Shown here one piece after another: positions 6,153 to 7,288 of a stretch of DNA of 7,288 bases. Under the pieces are notes generated by a model, which saw nothing but the letters and a program-made list of their open reading frames with translations, searched no databases and was not told where the DNA came from. This DNA is from Beijerinckiaceae bacterium. Lineage in GTDB: Bacteria; Pseudomonadota; Alphaproteobacteria; Rhizobiales; Beijerinckiaceae. The translations under genes were made by a program, and so were the position numbers. Every line of letters starts with the position of its first letter. Positions within the stretch are counted from its first letter, which is position 1. Location of the stretch: assembly GCA_947455285.1 (NCBI GenBank), contig CANGOK010000170.1, forward strand, positions 1 to 7,288, given 5' to 3'.

Positions 6153-7288
6153 TCAGGCCGCGCGCGCGAGGCCCTGCAGCTGCGTTCGGTAGCTGAGGGC
6201 CTCGGCGAGATGGAGGCGCCCGACCTCAGCCGCTCCGTCGAGATCGGCTAGGGTGCGGGCGAGCTTCAGCACCCGATGATAGCCGCGCGCTGAGAGCCGC
6301 ATACGCTCGGCGGCGTCGCGCATCAGGGCGAGGCCGCCCGCATCAAGCGCGGCTGCGCTCTCGATGACGCTGGGTGGCGCCGCAGCGTTGGTTGCGACGC
6401 CCGGCAGGCCCATGGCGCGGTAACGCTCGACCTGAATGGCCCTTGCCGCAGCCACGCGCGCGGCCACTTCGGCCGAACCTTCCGAAGGCGCGGGCAGGAT
6501 GAGGTCAGCCGCCGTCACCGCAGGCACATCTATCGACAGGTCGAAACGGTCGAGCAGCGGCCCTGAAATGCGCGCCTGATAGGCGGCGATGCAGCGCTCA
6601 TTGGGTTGCCTTCGGCAGGCGTAGCCTGGGTCCGTCCCATGGCCGCAGCGGCAGGGGTTCATGGCGCCGATAAGTTGGAAGCGGGCGGGGTAGGTGACCC
6701 GGGCGTTGGCCCTCACGATGGCGATCTCGCCAGTCTCCAGCGGCTGACGCAGGCTGTCGAGCGTTTGGGGCTGGAATTCGGGGAACTCGTCGAGAAAGAG
6801 CACCCCGTTATGGGCGAGGGAGACCTCGCCGGGACGGGCTTGCGCGCCGCCGCCGACAAGCGCCGCCATGGAGGCCGAATGATGGGGCGCACGGAAGGGG
6901 CGGGCGCTGGTGAGCTGGCCGCCTGCAAGCTCGCCCGCCACCGAATGGACCATCGAGACTTCCAGCAACTCGCGCGGGCTAAGCGGCGGCAGGATGGAGG
7001 GCAGGCGCGCCGCGAGCATGCTCTTGCCCGAGCCCGGAGGGCCGCACATCAAGAGGTTATGTCCGCCCGCCGCCGCGATCTCGAGCGCTCTTTTGGCGCT
7101 CTCCTGCCCCTTGATGTCGCGCAGATCTGGCTGGGCGCTCTGCGCCGCGCGCACCGCCGGCGCAGGGCGCGCCATGACCTGCGTGCCCTTGAAATGATTG
7201 GCGAGCTGGATGAGGGAGCGCGGGGCCAGAATGTCGAGGTCGGCCGACGCCCAGGCGGCTTCAGGTCCGCAATCAAAGGGGCAGATCA
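6153..7288 (-). CDS. YifB/ComM-type Mg-chelatase-like AAA+ ATPase, 5' end outside the window
   Basis: The frame is open to the right edge of the window, so the N-terminus is missing: 377 residues are visible where the family usually has about 510. The visible part opens with the end of the N-terminal S5-like domain (DLDILAPRSLIQLANHFKGT). Then follow the DIKGQESAKRALEIAAAGGHN stretch, Walker A GPPGSGKS (DNA 7043-7020), Walker B LFLDEFPEF, the cysteine-rich NPCRCGHG...ACRR...RC segment, the GPLLDRFDL motif and a C-terminal helical domain ending in LSYRTQLQGL. An internal ATG at 7175 is not the true start, because conserved family sequence lies upstream of it. In transformable bacteria ComM acts as a hexameric helicase that promotes branch migration of incoming DNA, and the role of the broadly kept alphaproteobacterial homologue is less clear. 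Its stop lies 2 bases from the convergent decarboxylase stop. Confidence 0.93.
   Translation of the reverse strand, partial: ICPFDCGPEAAWASADLDILAPRSLIQLANHFKGTQVMARPAPAVRAAQSAQPDLRDIKGQESAKRALEIAAAGGHNLLMCGPPGSGKSMLAARLPSILPPLSPRELLEVSMVHSVAGELAGGQLTSARPFRAPHHSASMAALVGGGAQARPGEVSLAHNGVLFLDEFPEFQPQTLDSLRQPLETGEIAIVRANARVTYPARFQLIGAMNPCRCGHGTDPGYACRRQPNERCIAAYQARISGPLLDRFDLSIDVPAVTAADLILPAPSEGSAEVAARVAAARAIQVERYRAMGLPGVATNAAAPPSVIESAAALDAGGLALMRDAAERMRLSARGYHRVLKLARTLADLDGAAEVGRLHLAEALSYRTQLQGLARAA

Noticed and set aside
7049..7276. The ATG at 7175 as the true start of the yifB-like gene, and a separate small frame at 7049-7276
   Set aside because: The yifB frame stays open to the right edge and reads conserved family sequence (DLDILAP, HFKGT) upstream of that ATG. 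The small frame overlaps it in another phase and shows no known features.
1..7288. A search by eye for CRISPR arrays, transposon ends, tRNA genes, phage or defence genes and tandem repeats
   Set aside because: No regularly spaced repeats, transposase motifs, tRNA-like folds or defence-type domains were seen. All long frames are explained by the genes listed.

Overview
The window looks like ordinary chromosomal DNA from an alphaproteobacterium, probably of the order Hyphomicrobiales (Rhizobiales). The signs are high GC, tightly packed genes with GGAGG-type ribosome binding sites, an OlsB-type ornithine lipid acyltransferase, and a decarboxylase that closely resembles the rhizobial gamma-resorcylate enzyme. 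This placement is inferred from gene content and composition; no rRNA or other marker gene is present. I found no tRNA, rRNA, CRISPR array, insertion sequence or phage gene, and no gene-free stretch over 300 bases. The longest gap is 136 bases (2166-2301).

Layout. Positions 1-2165 (minus strand) hold a three-gene exporter-type operon, read right to left. First is a membrane-anchored NEW3-domain protein, then an ABC ATPase that overlaps it by ATGA. Last is the first 22 codons of a third gene, probably the ABC-2 permease, which starts inside the end of the ATPase gene and runs off the window. Positions 2302-5088 (minus strand) hold three co-directional genes: an alpha/beta hydrolase, an OlsB-like N-acyltransferase and a periplasmic NMT1/SsuA-like substrate-binding protein. 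The 70-75 base gaps between them allow co-transcription but do not prove it. Positions 5167-6150 (plus strand) hold a metal-dependent gamma-resorcylate decarboxylase-type amidohydrolase, divergent from the hydrolase. The 78-base divergent region between them contains a perfect 6-bp inverted repeat that overlaps a candidate -35 box. Positions 6153-7288 (minus strand) hold the C-terminal three quarters of a YifB/ComM-type AAA+ ATPase, convergent with the decarboxylase and only 2 bases from it.

How the genes may work together. The exporter operon is a coherent unit of extracytoplasmic partner, ATPase and permease. The decarboxylase and the divergent hydrolase could form a small aromatic-acid module, with the hydrolase freeing an acid from an ester and the decarboxylase removing its carboxylate. 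That link rests only on position. The solute-binding protein has no matching permease or ATPase here, and the OlsB-like gene has no OlsA partner here. Nothing in the window amounts to a clearly new system. The points most worth a second look are the stand-alone resorcylate decarboxylase with its divergent partner and operator-like repeat, the lone olsB, and the NEW3/ABC operon of unknown substrate.
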